The notes beneath the pieces were generated by a model. It ran no database searches. It was not told where the DNA came from and was given only the letters and a program-made list of their open reading frames with translations. Below, in pieces: positions 30,901 through 41,794 of a DNA stretch of 64,000 nt. Position 1 is the stretch's first letter. Each line of letters opens with the position of its first letter. This DNA comes from Mycolicibacterium setense (GTDB lineage: Bacteria > Actinomycetota > Actinomycetes > Mycobacteriales > Mycobacteriaceae), in contig NZ_JTJW01000001.1 in assembly GCF_000805385.1 (NCBI RefSeq), positions 124,001 to 188,000 of the forward strand, read 5' to 3'. Both the position numbers and the translations under genes were made by a program.

Positions 30901-32749
30901 TCCGCGCGTCGCGGTTCACCCCGGTGCCGGCTGGCGGACTCTGGGTGACCACGGCGTTGGTGCGCTGACCGCTGTCGCGCACGTCCGCCCCCTTGTCCAG
31001 GACGCCCGTCCAGCCGAGCGCGCTCAGGCGCTGGTAGGCGTCATCCCAGAACTGCCCGACCAGGTTGGGCATCACGAACTGGTTGCCCCTCGAGACGTGG
31101 ATCTGGATCGGGGTGTCCTTGGGCACCGACGTACCGGCGGTCGGCTCGGTATCCACCACCTGACCCGCCGGTGCGGTGTTATCGACCTCGATCACGACGG
31201 TATTGGTGAATCCCGACGCGGTGAGGATCTGCTTGCACACATCGGCGCTCTGGCCCTTGCAGTCGGGAACTATGGTGTTCTCAGGTCCCGAACCCACCAC
31301 GAGCGTGACCTCGTAGATGATGCCCGCGGTCTGATTGGCCGGCGGGTTGGTGGCCAGCACGCGGCCCTTCTGCTCGGGAGTCGACGGGCTCGTGGACTCC
31401 TTCACCTTCTCGAACCCGGCGTCCTTGAGCTTCTGCCTGGCCTGCGACGGGCTCAGGCCCGCGACATCGGGCACTTGAGCCTGCTGGGGCCCGCCGGAGA
31501 CGTTCACGGTGATCTCTTCACCTGCGGATACCATGCTGTTCGCCGCTGGATCGGTGCCGATCACGAGGCCCAGGGCCACCGTGTTGTCGTCTTTGGTTTC
31601 CGTGCGGGTCTTGAAGCCCCGATTCTGCAGTGCGGCAACGGCATCGGCCGAACGCTGACCGCTCACATCGGGCACCTGCACGTCACGGGTCTTACCGTCG
31701 AACATGTTGATGGCCACCGTCACCACCACGGTCAGCACCGCCAGCACCGCGACCGCGATCAACCAACGCGCCACCGAGGCGCTGCGGTCGGCCGGGCGGG
31801 GCACCACCAGGTTCTGCGTGGGCGCAGGCCCCCCCTGGGTCAGCATCGGCCCGGAGTTCATCATCGAGGTCCGCTCGGACTCGGTGAACACCTTGGGTGC
31901 CTCGGGAGACTCACCGCTGTGCACCCGAATCAGATCCGTGCGCATCTCGGCCGCGGTCTGATAGCGGTTGTCCGGATTCTTGGCCAGTGCCTTGAGCACC
32001 ACCGCGTCGAGCTCGGGGGAGATGCCGGTGTGCCGTTGCGACGGCGGGACCGGATCCTCGCGGACATGCTGATAGGCCACCGCCACCGGTGAATCGCCGA
32101 TGAAAGGTGGTTCACCCGTGAGGATTTCGTAGAGCACACAGCCCAGCGAGTAGACGTCGGAGCGGGCGTCTACGGTCTCACCGCGGGCCTGCTCGGGCGA
32201 CAGGTACTGCGCGGTGCCGATCACCGCGGCGGTCTGGGTGACGCTGTTGCCGGTATCGGCCAGGGCACGGGCGATACCGAAGTCCATCACCTTCACAGCA
32301 TTGTTCTTGCTGATCATGATGTTCGCCGGCTTGACGTCGCGGTGCACGATGCCGTGCTGGTGGCTGAAATTCAGGGCCTGGCAGGCGTCGGCGATGATCT
32401 CGATCGCGCGCTTCGGCGGGATCGGACCCTCCGTGTGCACGATGTCGCGCAGCGTCACACCGTCGACGTACTCCATGACGATGTAGGGCAGCGGACCATT
32501 GGGAGTCTCGGCCTCGCCGGTGTCGTACACCGCGACGATCGCGGGATGGTTCAGCGCGGCCGCGTTTTGCGCCTCGCGGCGGAACCGCAGATAGAAGCTG
32601 GGGTCGCGGGCCAGATCGGCCCGCAGCACCTTGACCGCGACATCGCGGTGCAGTCGGGTGTCGCGGGCGATGTGAACTTCGGACATGCCGCCGAAGCCGA
32701 GAATTTCACCGAGTTCATATCGGTCGGAGAGGTGCTGAGGCGTCGTCAT
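30878..32749 (-). CDS. pknB: Ser/Thr protein kinase PknB with PASTA domains
   Basis: 623 residues. Kinase domain (about 1-275) with glycine loop [13 protein letters not shown], Lys in [16 protein letters not shown] and DFGIARAL; the activation loop carries the autophosphorylated Thr pair in [14 protein letters not shown]. Juxtamembrane segment, one membrane helix (about 330-352), then four extracellular PASTA repeats (about 355-623), which sense peptidoglycan fragments or lipid II. Known substrates include CwlM and the MurJ pseudokinase, both encoded in this window. Last gene of the fhaA-pknB operon; overlaps pknA by 4 bp. Confidence 0.98.
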   Translation of the reverse strand: MTTPQHLSDRYELGEILGFGGMSEVHIARDTRLHRDVAVKVLRADLARDPSFYLRFRREAQNAAALNHPAIVAVYDTGEAETPNGPLPYIVMEYVDGVTLRDIVHTEGPIPPKRAIEIIADACQALNFSHQHGIVHRDVKPANIMISKNNAVKVMDFGIARALADTGNSVTQTAAVIGTAQYLSPEQARGETVDARSDVYSLGCVLYEILTGEPPFIGDSPVAVAYQHVREDPVPPSQRHTGISPELDAVVLKALAKNPDNRYQTAAEMRTDLIRVHSGESPEAPKVFTESERTSMMNSGPMLTQGGPAPTQNLVVPRPADRSASVARWLIAVAVLAVLTVVVTVAINMFDGKTRDVQVPDVSGQRSADAVAALQNRGFKTRTETKDDNTVALGLVIGTDPAANSMVSAGEEITVNVSGGPQQAQVPDVAGLSPSQARQKLKDAGFEKVKESTSPSTPEQKGRVLATNPPANQTAGIIYEVTLVVGSGPENTIVPDCKGQSADVCKQILTASGFTNTVVIEVDNTAPAGQVVDTEPTAGTSVPKDTPIQIHVSRGNQFVMPNLVGQFWDDAYQRLSALGWTGVLDKGADVRDSGQRTNAVVTQSPPAGTGVNRDARITLSFAS

Positions 32750-34023
32750 CGCAGTATCTGTTCCGGTGCCTTCGGTACAGCCTGAGCGTCAGCCCCGGCA
32801 TCCCTAGGCACGATCACGTGGAAGGCAAGGCCCGGCAGCGCTGCCGGGGTCTGGTAGGGCGTCGTCTGGGTCACCGTGTCGGTGACCGTGGGCGGTGGTG
32901 ACTGCTGCTGATCCTTGCGATCCTGCGCGTTGAGCACGATCAGGATGGCGATCACGATGGCCAGCGCGCCGAGCACACCGGCGGCCCACAGCAGGGCCCG
33001 CTGACCCGACGAGAACGTGCGCCGTGCCGGCGGCGCGGGCCGATGGGCGGCCGCTGTCGGCCTGGCCCGCGTGGCGGTCACCGGCGTGCGGCCGGACAGG
33101 TCCGCCGCGGCACGGGCTTGTGCGGCCGACGGCACCGCCGCGGGAGCGGCCCGGCCAAGCGTAGGAGCCTGGTTGGGGCGCGGGGGACGGCGGCCGGAGC
33201 GCACCGCGGCAACCGCGTCGGCGAACGGTCCGCCGGACTTGTAGCGCATCCCCGGGTTCTTCACCAGGGTGATCTCGATCAGCTCGCGAACATTGGGCGG
33301 CAGATCTGCGGGCAGCGGTGGCGGCGTCTCTTTGATGTGCTTCATCGCCACTGTCAGCGCACCGTCGCCGGTGAACGGACGCTTACCCGAAACCGATTCG
33401 TAGCCAACGACTCCCAGGGAGTACACGTCGCTGGCCGCGGTGGCGTCATGGCCCAGGGCCTGCTCGGGCGCGATGTACTGGGCGGTGCCCATCACCATGC
33501 CGGTCTGGGTGACCGGGGCGGCGTCGACGGCCTTGGCGATACCGAAGTCGGTCAGTTTCACCTGACCGGTCGGGGTGATCAGGATGTTGCCCGGTTTGAC
33601 GTCGCGGTGCACCAGACCCGCGGTGTGGGCCACCTGCAGCGCCCGCCCCGTCTGCTCGAGCATGTCCAGGGCATGACGCAGCGACAGCCGGCCGGTGCGC
33701 TTGAGAACGGAGTTCAACGGCTCGCCGTTGATCAGCTCCATCACCAGATACGCCGTACGGCCCTCGCCGTCCAGCTCGGTCTCGCCGTAGTCGTACACGC
33801 TGGCGATGCCAGGGTGGTTCAGCATGGCCACGGTGCGGGCCTCGGCCCGGAACCGCTCGACGAACTCCGCGTCGGTGGAGAACTCGGCCTTGAGTACCTT
33901 GACCGCGACACGTCGGCCCAGCCGCGAGTCGACGGCCTCCCAGACCTGACCCATGCCGCCCGTGGCGATCAGTCGCTGCAGCCGGTACCGCCCGGACAGC
34001 GTGACTCCAACCCGCGGACTCAT
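32746..34023 (-). CDS. pknA: Ser/Thr protein kinase PknA
   Basis: 425 residues. Kinase domain (about 1-270) with [27 protein letters not shown] and DFGIAKAVD all intact. A Pro/Ala/Arg-rich juxtamembrane segment, one membrane helix (about 340-362) and a short outer tail without PASTA repeats follow, as in M. tuberculosis PknA. It regulates cell shape and division through Wag31 and other substrates. ATG overlaps the pbpA stop by 4 bp. Confidence 0.97.
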   Translation of the reverse strand: MSPRVGVTLSGRYRLQRLIATGGMGQVWEAVDSRLGRRVAVKVLKAEFSTDAEFVERFRAEARTVAMLNHPGIASVYDYGETELDGEGRTAYLVMELINGEPLNSVLKRTGRLSLRHALDMLEQTGRALQVAHTAGLVHRDVKPGNILITPTGQVKLTDFGIAKAVDAAPVTQTGMVMGTAQYIAPEQALGHDATAASDVYSLGVVGYESVSGKRPFTGDGALTVAMKHIKETPPPLPADLPPNVRELIEITLVKNPGMRYKSGGPFADAVAAVRSGRRPPRPNQAPTLGRAAPAAVPSAAQARAAADLSGRTPVTATRARPTAAAHRPAPPARRTFSSGQRALLWAAGVLGALAIVIAILIVLNAQDRKDQQQSPPPTVTDTVTQTTPYQTPAALPGLAFHVIVPRDAGADAQAVPKAPEQILR

Positions 34024-35498
34024 GAACCCTCCCGCAGCGCCGCGGCTATCGTGGCGCGTCCGATCGGGGCGGCGAGTGCGCCGCCGGTGGCCGACAACCG
34101 GTCCCCGCCGTCCTCGATCAACACCGAGACCGCGACCTTGGGGTCGGAAGCCGGTGCGAATGCGATGTACCAGGCATGCGGCGGAGTGTTACGGGGATCC
34201 GTCCCGTGCTCTGCCGTACCGGTCTTCGAAGCGATCTGCACGCCGGCGATGGCTCCCTTCTGCTGAGTCACCTGCTCGGCGGCGACCATCAAGTCCGTAA
34301 GTGTAGCTGCGACCTGGGGTGACACTGCCCGGCGCTCTTGGGCAGGTGCGGTGGTGGCGATCGTGGCCAGGTCGGGTCCTTTTAGGCTATCCACAAGATA
34401 CGGGCGCATGGCGATGCCGTCATTAGCGATGGTCGCGGCCACCTGCGCGTTCTGCAGCGGAGTCAATGCGACATCGCGCTGTCCGATGCTCGACATGCCG
34501 AGTGCTGCCCCGTCGGCGATCGGACCGGTGGTGGATTCGGCGACCTGCAGCGGGATGGTCGGCGGGGGAGAGTCGAGGCCGAAGGCCTGGGCGGTGGTCT
34601 TGAGCTTGTCGGCCCCGGTCTTGATGCCGAGCTCGACGAAGGCGGTGTTGCACGATTTGGCGAACGCCTCGCGCAGCGACGCAGTGGGGCCGGGTCCGCA
34701 CGAGGCACCGCCGAAGTTCTCCAGCGTCGCGGTGCTGTCAGGCAGCGGGATCCGGGGCGCCGCGGTGAGCTGGGTGTCGGGAGTGCTACCGGCCTGAAGG
34801 GCGGCCGCGGTCGTGATGACCTTGAAGGTCGAGCCCGGCGGATAGGTCTCCGAGATGGCGCGATTCAGCAGCGGGGACTGCTCGTTGTCGCGCAACTGCT
34901 GCCAGGTCTGGCTCTGGGCGTTCATGTCGTGTGTGGCCAGCTGGTTGGGGTCGTACGACGGAGACGACGCCATAGCAAGGATCTTGCCTGTCGACGGCTC
35001 AAGGGCCACCACCGAGCCCTTGCAGGGGCCGTCGCCGCAGCCGTGCTGCAGCGCATCCCAGGCCGCCTGCTGCACCTCCGGATTGATGGTGGTGTCGACG
35101 TTGCCGCCGCGTGGGTCGCGGCCGGTGAAGAAATCGGCCAGCCGACGGCCGAAGAGGCGCTCGTCGGAGCCGTTGAGAATGGTGTCTTCGGCGCGCTCCA
35201 GCCCGGTGCTGGAATAGCCCAGCGAGTAGAACCCGGTGATCGGGGCGTACACCTCGGGATTGGGGTAGGTGCGCAGGAAGCGGAATCGGCCGTCGGTGGC
35301 GACCGAGTAAGCCAGCAGCTGGCCGCCCGCGGTGATCTGGCCGCGCTGGCGCGAGTACTCGTCCAGCAGCACCCGCTGGTTTCGCGGGTCGGCGCGCAAC
35401 CCGTCGGCCGTGAAGACCTGGGTGATCGTGGCATTGGCCAGCAGCAGCACGATCAGCACCATGATCGTGACTGCCACCCGGCGCAGGGAGGTGTTCAT
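34020..35498 (-). CDS. pbpA: class B penicillin-binding protein PbpA
   Basis: 492 residues. ATG 35498 is used because it overlaps the rodA stop (ATGA) and starts a clean signal anchor ([19 protein letters not shown]); a longer frame upstream overlaps rodA and is not supported. Transpeptidase motifs: STFK in [15 protein letters not shown] in AKSCNTAF and KTG in [10 protein letters not shown]. Partner of the RodA polymerase in septal or lateral peptidoglycan crosslinking. Confidence 0.96.
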   Translation of the reverse strand: MNTSLRRVAVTIMVLIVLLLANATITQVFTADGLRADPRNQRVLLDEYSRQRGQITAGGQLLAYSVATDGRFRFLRTYPNPEVYAPITGFYSLGYSSTGLERAEDTILNGSDERLFGRRLADFFTGRDPRGGNVDTTINPEVQQAAWDALQHGCGDGPCKGSVVALEPSTGKILAMASSPSYDPNQLATHDMNAQSQTWQQLRDNEQSPLLNRAISETYPPGSTFKVITTAAALQAGSTPDTQLTAAPRIPLPDSTATLENFGGASCGPGPTASLREAFAKSCNTAFVELGIKTGADKLKTTAQAFGLDSPPPTIPLQVAESTTGPIADGAALGMSSIGQRDVALTPLQNAQVAATIANDGIAMRPYLVDSLKGPDLATIATTAPAQERRAVSPQVAATLTDLMVAAEQVTQQKGAIAGVQIASKTGTAEHGTDPRNTPPHAWYIAFAPASDPKVAVSVLIEDGGDRLSATGGALAAPIGRATIAAALREGS

Positions 35499-36910
35499 AC
35501 CTTCTCGATCACCTCGGTGCTGGCCGCGGCGATGGGCGTCGGGTTCGGTGTCGGGGTGGTGGTGATCGGCCTGCGCGCCGAGTGGGAGATGCGCACCAGG
35601 ATGGCCAGCAGGATGTAGTTGGCCAGCAGTGACGAGCCGCCGTAGGACATCCACGGGGTGGTCAGTCCGGTCAACGGGATCAGTTTCGTGACGCCGCCGA
35701 CGACGATGAACAGCTGGATGGCCAGCGTCGAGGCGAGCCCGGCCGCCAACAGCTTCCCGAAGCTGTCGCGCACCGCGATAGCCGTCCGCATCCCGCGGAT
35801 GATGAAGATCGTGTAGAGCATGAGAACGCCTGCGAGCCCGACCAATCCGAGCTCCTCGCCGATCGCGGCGATGATGAAGTCCGTGGCTGCGGCGGGGACC
35901 GTTCCGGGCTGGCCGTTGCCCAGTCCGGTGCCGAAGATGCCGCCCGTGGCGAAGCTGAACAGGGACTGCACCATCTGGTAGCCGGCGCCGTCAGGATCGG
36001 CGAATGGGTCGAGCCAATTCTCCACCCGAACCCGGACGTGGCCGAAAACCTGATATGCCACAACGCTTCCCGCGGCGAACAGGGCAAGTCCGAGAACCAC
36101 CCAGCTGAGCCGCTCGGTCGCGATGTAGACCAGCACCAGAAACGATGCGTACAACAGAAGTGAAGTGCCCAAATCCTTTTCGAACACCATCACGCCCACC
36201 GAGGCGGCCCAGGCCAGCAGCAGGGGAGCCAGGTCGCGAGGCCGCGGCAGGTCGAGTCCGAGGAAGTGTTTACCCGCACTGGTGAACAGATCACGTTTGG
36301 CCACCAGCACCGCGGCGAAGAAGACCAGCAGCAGGATCTTGGAGAACTCAGCGGGCTGAATGGAGAAGCCGGGGAATTGGATCCAGATCTTGGCGCCGTA
36401 CTGCTCGGAGTACTTCGTCGGGAGCAACGCCGGAATGACAAGCAGCACAAGGCCGGTCAGTGCGCAGATGTATCCGTACCGGGCGAGCATTCGGTGATCG
36501 GTCAGCAGCGCCACCACGACGGAGAATCCGATGACACCGACCAGCGTCCACATCATCTGTTGATTGGCGGTGCCGCCGAGCCCGTCGGAGGTCAGCTCAC
36601 CCTTGGCCAGGTCCAGCCGGTGGATCATCACCAGACCCAGTCCGTTGAGCAGCCCCACGACCGGCAGCAGCAGAGGGTCGGCATAGGGCGCGAACCGTCG
36701 CACGGCCAGGTGCGCGGCGCCCATCAGGACGATGAAGGTGATGACGTGGCGAGCCAGATCCCAGCTCAAGCCTTGTTCCTGGTTGGCCTCCACGATCAGC
36801 AGCGCGACCGTGGTGATGAAGGCCGCGAACCCCAGAAGCAGCAGTTCCGCATTGCGCCGATTGGGTAGCGGCGGCATGACGGCAACCGGTGACTGGGGTT
36901 GAGTCGTCAT
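35495..36910 (-). CDS. rodA: SEDS peptidoglycan polymerase RodA
   Basis: 471 residues with about 12 membrane helices. SEDS signatures are visible: PAEFSKILLLVFFA, KDLGTSLLLYASF, GGIFGTGLGNGQPG and the C-terminal TPWMSYGGSSLLANY. It polymerises lipid II into glycan strands with a class B PBP partner, encoded immediately downstream. Four-base overlap with pstP. Confidence 0.96.
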   Translation of the reverse strand: MTTQPQSPVAVMPPLPNRRNAELLLLGFAAFITTVALLIVEANQEQGLSWDLARHVITFIVLMGAAHLAVRRFAPYADPLLLPVVGLLNGLGLVMIHRLDLAKGELTSDGLGGTANQQMMWTLVGVIGFSVVVALLTDHRMLARYGYICALTGLVLLVIPALLPTKYSEQYGAKIWIQFPGFSIQPAEFSKILLLVFFAAVLVAKRDLFTSAGKHFLGLDLPRPRDLAPLLLAWAASVGVMVFEKDLGTSLLLYASFLVLVYIATERLSWVVLGLALFAAGSVVAYQVFGHVRVRVENWLDPFADPDGAGYQMVQSLFSFATGGIFGTGLGNGQPGTVPAAATDFIIAAIGEELGLVGLAGVLMLYTIFIIRGMRTAIAVRDSFGKLLAAGLASTLAIQLFIVVGGVTKLIPLTGLTTPWMSYGGSSLLANYILLAILVRISHSARRPITTTPTPNPTPIAAASTEVIEKV

Positions 36911-38421
36911 GACACAGCTCTACAGTTCGTCCCCGGTTCAGGTGGTGGGGGAGGCAATGCGGTCACCGTTGGCGGTGGCGGGGTCGGAGCAGCGGTGGTC
37001 CCGGGAGCCGGTGTTTCAGGCGCGGGCGTCTCGGGGGCCGGCGGCTCCGCGCCGGGCGACGGAGCCGGCGTCGGCGTCGGCGTCGCACCGGGTGATGCTG
37101 ATGGTGACGGTGTGGGCGTCGGGGCGGGCTTCGACGTCGTGGTCGGGGTGCGCGGAGCGCACACCGGCAGGACGGAGCCGCGGGCCAGTTTGGTGATCTG
37201 CTCGATGGCCTCGTCCTGGCTACCGCCGATCAGCCCGGCCTTGACCGAGGCTCGTTCCGACGGACGCAGGTCGTCGATCGCCATCAGCCGGCAGTCGCGG
37301 TTGGCCTGACTGTCGTCGGCACTGATCAGCGAGAGTTCGTTGCGGGCGTTGAGACAGCCCAGACGGTAGGGCTCCTGCAGCGAGATGCCCAGAAAAGAGC
37401 CCTGCACGCCCCGCATGATGGACACGGTGCCCTCATGCTCGGCCACGTAATAGTTGTTGCGGATGATCTCCCGGCCGATCGCCAGGCCCCCGACGAGTAC
37501 CAGCACCAGCAGCACCGAGGCGATCAGGATCCGGCGGCGCGATCGTGGCCGCCGCTCCGGCTCGGACGGCTGTGGAATCACCCGTTTCGGTTCGTTGCGG
37601 CGTGGATTGAACGCCGAGGCCCGTCCGGCAGCCGTATCCGGCGGCACACTCTGGTCGTCGTCTCCCGAAACCGCACCGGCCAGGATCGGCTGAGTCTGGC
37701 CGTAGTCATAGTCGACGACATCGGCCACCACCACGGTGACGTTGTCCGGGCCGCCACCGCGCAGCGCCAACTCGATCAGCCGGTCGGCACTCTCGGCGAC
37801 ATCCTCGATCTGCAGGGCCTCGTGGATGGTCTCGTGGCTGACCGGATCGGACAGGCCGTCCGAGCACAGCAGGTAGCGATCTCCGGCCTTGGCCTCGCGC
37901 ATGATCAAGGTCGGCTCGACCTCATGACCGGTCAGCGCCCGCATGATCAGCGAGCGCTGCGGATGGCTGTGAGCCTCCTCGGCAGTGATGCGGCCTTCGT
38001 CGACCAGTGTCTGGACGAACGTGTCGTCCTTGGTGATCTGTGTCAGCTCACCGTCGCGCAGAAGGTAGCCGCGGGAATCGCCGATGTGCACCAGGCCGAG
38101 CCGGTTGCCCGCGAACAGGATCGCGGTGAGTGTCGTGCCCATGCCGTCGAGTTCGGGATCGGCCTCCACATGGGCGGCGATCGCGGCATTGCCCTGGCCG
38201 ACTGCGGCATTGAGCTTGCTGAGCAGATCGCCGCCGGGCTCGTCGTCGTCGAGATGAGCCAGCGCCGCGATCACCAGCTGTGAAGCCACCTCACCAGCCG
38301 CGTGGCCACCCATTCCGTCGGCCAGCGCCAGCAGCCGCGCCCCGGCATAGACCGAGTCCTCATTGTTGGCGCGAACCAGCCCGCGATCGCTGCGCGCGGC
38401 ATATCGGAGAACGAGGGTCAT
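36907..38421 (-). CDS. pstP: PP2C Ser/Thr phosphatase PstP
   Basis: 504 residues. PP2C domain (about 1-240) with the metal-binding motifs RSDRGLVRANNEDS, LALADGMGGHAAGE, GDSRGYLL and the late GGPDNVTVVVADV. A juxtamembrane linker, one membrane helix (about 300-320) and an outer domain ending in an exceptionally Pro/Thr/Ala-rich tail (about 430-504) follow. It dephosphorylates PknA and PknB substrates, closing the phosphorylation cycle encoded by this operon. Confidence 0.96.
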   Translation of the reverse strand: MTLVLRYAARSDRGLVRANNEDSVYAGARLLALADGMGGHAAGEVASQLVIAALAHLDDDEPGGDLLSKLNAAVGQGNAAIAAHVEADPELDGMGTTLTAILFAGNRLGLVHIGDSRGYLLRDGELTQITKDDTFVQTLVDEGRITAEEAHSHPQRSLIMRALTGHEVEPTLIMREAKAGDRYLLCSDGLSDPVSHETIHEALQIEDVAESADRLIELALRGGGPDNVTVVVADVVDYDYGQTQPILAGAVSGDDDQSVPPDTAAGRASAFNPRRNEPKRVIPQPSEPERRPRSRRRILIASVLLVLVLVGGLAIGREIIRNNYYVAEHEGTVSIMRGVQGSFLGISLQEPYRLGCLNARNELSLISADDSQANRDCRLMAIDDLRPSERASVKAGLIGGSQDEAIEQITKLARGSVLPVCAPRTPTTTSKPAPTPTPSPSASPGATPTPTPAPSPGAEPPAPETPAPETPAPGTTAAPTPPPPTVTALPPPPPEPGTNCRAVS

Positions 38422-38433
38422 AGTGTGTCTCGT

Positions 38434-38477
38434 GCTCCTCGCGTGCGCGGTATCGATCCTGCTCCTCGCGTGCGCGG
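38434..38477. repeat. direct repeat between pstP and fhaB
   Basis: GCTCCTCGCGTGCGCGG occurs at 38434-38450 and 38461-38477 (offset 27 bp) within the 58-bp gap between fhaB and pstP. Similar short GC-rich intergenic repeats are scattered in mycobacteria; function unknown. Confidence 0.7.
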
Positions 38478-38479
38478 CG

Positions 38480-38947
38480 TCACGGACGCAACTCGATTAC
38501 CGTCTTACCGATTCGAACCGGTGTTCCGATCGAAACCCTTACCGCTGTTGTCACCTTCGCCCTGTCAAGGTATGTGCCGTTGGTCGATCCTAGGTCCTCC
38601 ACGTACCACTCCGAACCTCGTGGCGAGAGCCGGGCGTGGCGCGTCGAAGCGTAATCATCGGTGAGCACAAGAGTGGAGTCGTCGGCACGGCCGATCAGCA
38701 CCGGCTGGGCACCCAACGTGATGCGGGTGCCGGCCAGTGCTCCCTCGGTGACCACCAATTGCCGCGCGATATGGCGTCGGTCCCGGCTCGGCAGCAGGGA
38801 ACCGCGCAGAGCCAGACCCCGGCGGACCATCACCGCACCCGTGGGCGCATAGATATCGGTCCGCAGGATGCGCAGCACCGACCAGATGAACAGCCACAGC
38901 AGCAGGAGGAATCCGACACGTGTCAGTTGCAGCACTAACCCCTGCAT
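38480..38947 (-). CDS. fhaB: FHA-domain protein FhaB (FipA)
   Basis: 155 residues from ATG 38947, which has GGAGAGGA upstream. N-terminal membrane helix (about 10-28), then an FHA domain (about 82-155) with VLIGRADDSTLVLTDDYAS, TRHARLS and DLGSTNGTYLD, the phosphothreonine-binding residues R, S/T, H and N in place. In mycobacteria FhaB/FipA links PknA signalling to FtsZ and septum assembly. Confidence 0.95.
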   Translation of the reverse strand: MQGLVLQLTRVGFLLLLWLFIWSVLRILRTDIYAPTGAVMVRRGLALRGSLLPSRDRRHIARQLVVTEGALAGTRITLGAQPVLIGRADDSTLVLTDDYASTRHARLSPRGSEWYVEDLGSTNGTYLDRAKVTTAVRVSIGTPVRIGKTVIELRP

Positions 38948-39078
38948 CTGACGTCCTCTCCGTATCCGCCCCACTGGTATCGCTCAGCTACCGTCGGCAA
39001 CGTCACGATACTTGGACGGCGATAGCCGTGAGGGCGAAGCGGGGTGCTTGCCACTCAGGTGTGTCCGGTCTCAGACGC

Positions 39079-40533
39079 TCAGTGCACGCGCACGATGATC
39101 TCGGAATGGCCCAACCGGATCACGTCGCCGTCGGCCAGCTGCCACTCCTGCACCGGTGCGTTGTTCACCGTGGTGCCGTTCGTGGAGTTGAGGTCCGACA
39201 GCAACGCGACCTGTCCATCCCAGCGGATCTCCAGGTGCCGCCGTGACACGCCGGTGTCAGGGAGGCGGAACTGGGCATCCTGACCGCGACCGATCACATT
39301 GGCGCCTTCGCGCAGCTGGTACGTGCGGCCACTGCCGTCGTCGAGCTGAAGGGTGACCGCAGCGCCGCCGGCGGCATAGTCGCCACCGCCGTACCCGGGC
39401 TGCGCGCCGCCGTAACCCGGCTGGCCGCCCTGAGGCGCCCCGTACTCGCCGCCGCCGTAGCCGCCCGGCTCGCCATACCCGGGCTCGCCATAACCCTGCT
39501 CGGGGTAGCCGCCCGGCTGGGGTTCGGCGTAGCCACGGCCGTAATCCTGCTGCTGGCCGTACTCCTGACGTCCGTACGGCGCCTGGGCACCGCCGTAGCC
39601 ACCCTGCTCGGGGTAGCCGCCACCCTGGCGGGGGTCCTGGCGTCCGTAGTCGTACTCGCCGCCGCCGTACCCGGGCTGACCGCCCGGGGCGGGCGGTGCG
39701 GGCTGGCCGTAACCGCCGCCCTGCGGGCCGCCGTAGCCACGGTCATACCCGCCGCCCTGCGGGCCGCCGTAACCGGCAGGCGGGCGCGGCTGCTCGTAGG
39801 ACTGCGGGGGATAGCCACCCTGGTCCGGGTAACCGCCCTGGTCGGGGTACCCACCCTGATCCGGGTAGCCGCCCTGGTCGGGGTACCCACCCCGGTCGCC
39901 GGCGGGGTAGCCCCCGCGCGGTGGCGGTGGGGGCGGGTAACCACCCGGTTCCTGCGGGGGATAGCCGCCCTGCTCCGGCGGATACTGGGGTGCGCGCGGA
40001 TCATCCTGAGGGTGGCCGTAGCGCTCGTCGTAATACTCGTCGCCGGGCCGCCCTTGTCCCTGGCCGCCGCGGTAATTCGGGTTATCGGTCATAGGTGGTT
40101 CTCCTGATTCTGCGGTGAACGCATGGTCGCCGTGGGCTCGCGCGGATTCGCCAGCGGTCGAATCGGGGTTGACCGCGCCGTGTGCGCGGAACTGTCCGGT
40201 GTGCAAGTTCGGTGATTGCTCGAATCTAACGACCACATCACCATACGTTTGCCACCCCTGATCACGAATGAATCCCCCCAGATGTTTGGCGAATGCGGTC
40301 GAGGTCAGGTCAGTATCGGCGCTTACTTTCTGATAGTCAGTGCCACTGAGCGTAATTACGTAGTCGTTCGGTGCCAAAACTTGACCACCGGCCACGGTAC
40401 GGGCCCGTGACTCGGCTTCCCGGCACAACGCCGTCTCTACTTCCTGGGGCACTATCGAGCCGCCGAAGACCCGGGCGAACGCATCGCCGACGGTCGATTC
40501 GAGTTTGCGTTCGATGCGGTCGACCAAACCCAT
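39079..40533 (-). CDS. fhaA: FHA-domain protein FhaA
   Basis: 484 residues. N-terminal DUF3662 domain (about 1-115), a long low-complexity region of Gly/Tyr/Pro/Gln (about 150-395) including five tandem GGYPDQ-like units, and a C-terminal FHA domain (about 400-484) with [22 protein letters not shown] and [10 protein letters not shown]. Known to bind phosphorylated MurJ pseudokinase and restrain peptidoglycan synthesis at poles and septum. First gene of the operon running to pknB. Confidence 0.95.
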   Translation of the reverse strand: MGLVDRIERKLESTVGDAFARVFGGSIVPQEVETALCREAESRARTVAGGQVLAPNDYVITLSGTDYQKVSADTDLTSTAFAKHLGGFIRDQGWQTYGDVVVRFEQSPNLHTGQFRAHGAVNPDSTAGESARAHGDHAFTAESGEPPMTDNPNYRGGQGQGRPGDEYYDERYGHPQDDPRAPQYPPEQGGYPPQEPGGYPPPPPPRGGYPAGDRGGYPDQGGYPDQGGYPDQGGYPDQGGYPPQSYEQPRPPAGYGGPQGGGYDRGYGGPQGGGYGQPAPPAPGGQPGYGGGEYDYGRQDPRQGGGYPEQGGYGGAQAPYGRQEYGQQQDYGRGYAEPQPGGYPEQGYGEPGYGEPGGYGGGEYGAPQGGQPGYGGAQPGYGGGDYAAGGAAVTLQLDDGSGRTYQLREGANVIGRGQDAQFRLPDTGVSRRHLEIRWDGQVALLSDLNSTNGTTVNNAPVQEWQLADGDVIRLGHSEIIVRVH

Positions 40534-40682
40534 GTCACCGCCCGCCTTTTCTCGTTGTCGTTCGTCGCCTCGTCACGGTCACCCGTGCTACCGCGTGTCG
40601 CTCTGGCCACACTGCTCACAAGCATGGTATCGGCCTGGTGCCGTAATGCGGGACCAACAGAACTCTGAGAATCCGATCGATG

Positions 40683-40697
40683 CAGGTCAGTGACCTG
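40683..40697. promoter_or_regulatory. palindrome upstream of the fhaA operon
   Basis: CAGGTCA-G-TGACCTG, 7-bp perfect arms with a single centre base, 150 bp upstream of fhaA in the 274-bp gap before tRNA-Leu. Looks like a dimeric regulator site. No convincing promoter hexamers were assigned in this gap. Confidence 0.4.
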
Positions 40698-40807
40698 ATC
40701 TAGATGAGCTTAAGGTTCTTCTGGCAACCTGACGGGCCTTGTGAGGGCTCGCTGATCGGGCGGTTTGGGAACGGCGCGCTCGCAGTGTTACGCTGCCTCG
40801 GTCATTC

Positions 40808-40890
40808 GGGCGAGTGGCGGAATGGCAGACGCGCTGGCTTCAGGTGCCAGTGTCCTTCGGGACGTGGGGGTTCAAGTCCCCCTTCGCCCA
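40808..40890 (+). tRNA. leuT: tRNA-Leu (CAG)
   Basis: 83-nt class II tRNA: acceptor GGGCGAG/TTCGCCC (one G-T pair), anticodon CAG in CTGGCTTCAGGTGCCAG, long variable arm TGTCCTTCGGGACGT, T-arm GGGGGTTCAAGTCCCCC. Its place after fhaA matches M. tuberculosis leuT. Confidence 0.97.
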
Positions 40891-40915
40891 CAGCGAGCAG
40901 TTCTACGAACTGCGA

Positions 40916-40950
40916 CGAAGGCCGTGAACTCACTGAGTTCACGGCCTTCG
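40916..40950 (+). terminator. terminator of tRNA-Leu
   Basis: 17-bp perfect inverted repeat (left arm from CGAAGGCCGTGAACTCA, right arm its exact complement) around a single centre base, 25 bp after the tRNA. Very stable hairpin, no T-run. Confidence 0.75.
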
Positions 40951-40990
40951 TGCTCGAGGCGCCACAGCGGCGTAATAGATACTGACATCC

Positions 40991-41794
40991 GTGCCTTCAG
41001 AACTGAGAGCGCGCGACGACACCAATCTGGTTCTGGACGTGGCGGGCGACGGACCGCCGGTGGTGTTCGTGCACGGGTCCAATGGCGGGCTTGATTCGTG
41101 GGCCGCGGTCAGTGCGCACCTCACCGGCCACCGGATCGTGCGGTACGCGCGGCGAAACCATCCACCGAGTGCCGTTGGCAATTCACCCAACAGTTTCGCC
41201 ACCGAGGCCGCCGATCTGCGGTGCGTGCTGAATTGCGTGGGTGAGTCCATTGGCGGGCCGGCACATGTCGTCGGCGGCTCCTATGGAGCGACGGTCGCCC
41301 TTTATGCCGCGATGGCCGACGCAGATGGAATTGCGTCACTGGCACTCTTCGAGCCGCCATTGCTGCTGTCGGGCGCACACCTGTTGCCGGTCCTCGACCG
41401 CTTCCGGCGGTTGTGTGCCGAGGGCCGGTATGCAGATGCACTGGAGCTCTTCGCCCGCGACGTCGCGCGCGTTCCTGCCGAGGTGATCGCGGCGACGCCG
41501 ATCGAGATGCCGAGTGAAGAGTTCGGCCGCGCCGCGACCCTGTCCGCGGGTTCGGACCTGGAAGCGATGGCCCATGACGGTCAGGACATCGACCGGTGGG
41601 CGACGATCACGCTGCCGGTGTTGTTGATGCAAGGCGGTCTGAGTTGGTCGCCTCTGCCAGAAGGCATGGACCGCCTGGCCGAAGTGCTGCCCCGCGCTCA
41701 GCGCGTGGTGTGGTCCGACCAGTCGCATTTCGCGACCGCGCTGGTGCCCGAGCGGGTCGCCGAAGCGCTTCAGGCGTTCTTCGCCGAGGTGTGA
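40991..41794 (+). CDS. alpha/beta-hydrolase
   Basis: 267 residues, GTG start. Alpha/beta-hydrolase fold: oxyanion region VVFVHGSNGGLDSW near residue 24, nucleophile elbow GGSYGATVA near 97, and catalytic His in WSDQSHFATAL near 245. Substrate cannot be predicted. The stop abuts the rmlA stop with no spacer (41794/41795). Confidence 0.85.
   Translation: MPSELRARDDTNLVLDVAGDGPPVVFVHGSNGGLDSWAAVSAHLTGHRIVRYARRNHPPSAVGNSPNSFATEAADLRCVLNCVGESIGGPAHVVGGSYGATVALYAAMADADGIASLALFEPPLLLSGAHLLPVLDRFRRLCAEGRYADALELFARDVARVPAEVIAATPIEMPSEEFGRAATLSAGSDLEAMAHDGQDIDRWATITLPVLLMQGGLSWSPLPEGMDRLAEVLPRAQRVVWSDQSHFATALVPERVAEALQAFFAEV

Noticed and set aside
35499..35654. Longer N-terminus for pbpA
   Set aside because: The extension lies inside rodA, has His/Asp-rich shadow composition, and ATG 35498 forms the usual ATGA overlap.
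39700..40000. Repeated DNA resembling a CRISPR or satellite array
   Set aside because: It is the GGYPDQ-type coding repeat of FhaA; units are in frame, unequal and lack spacers.
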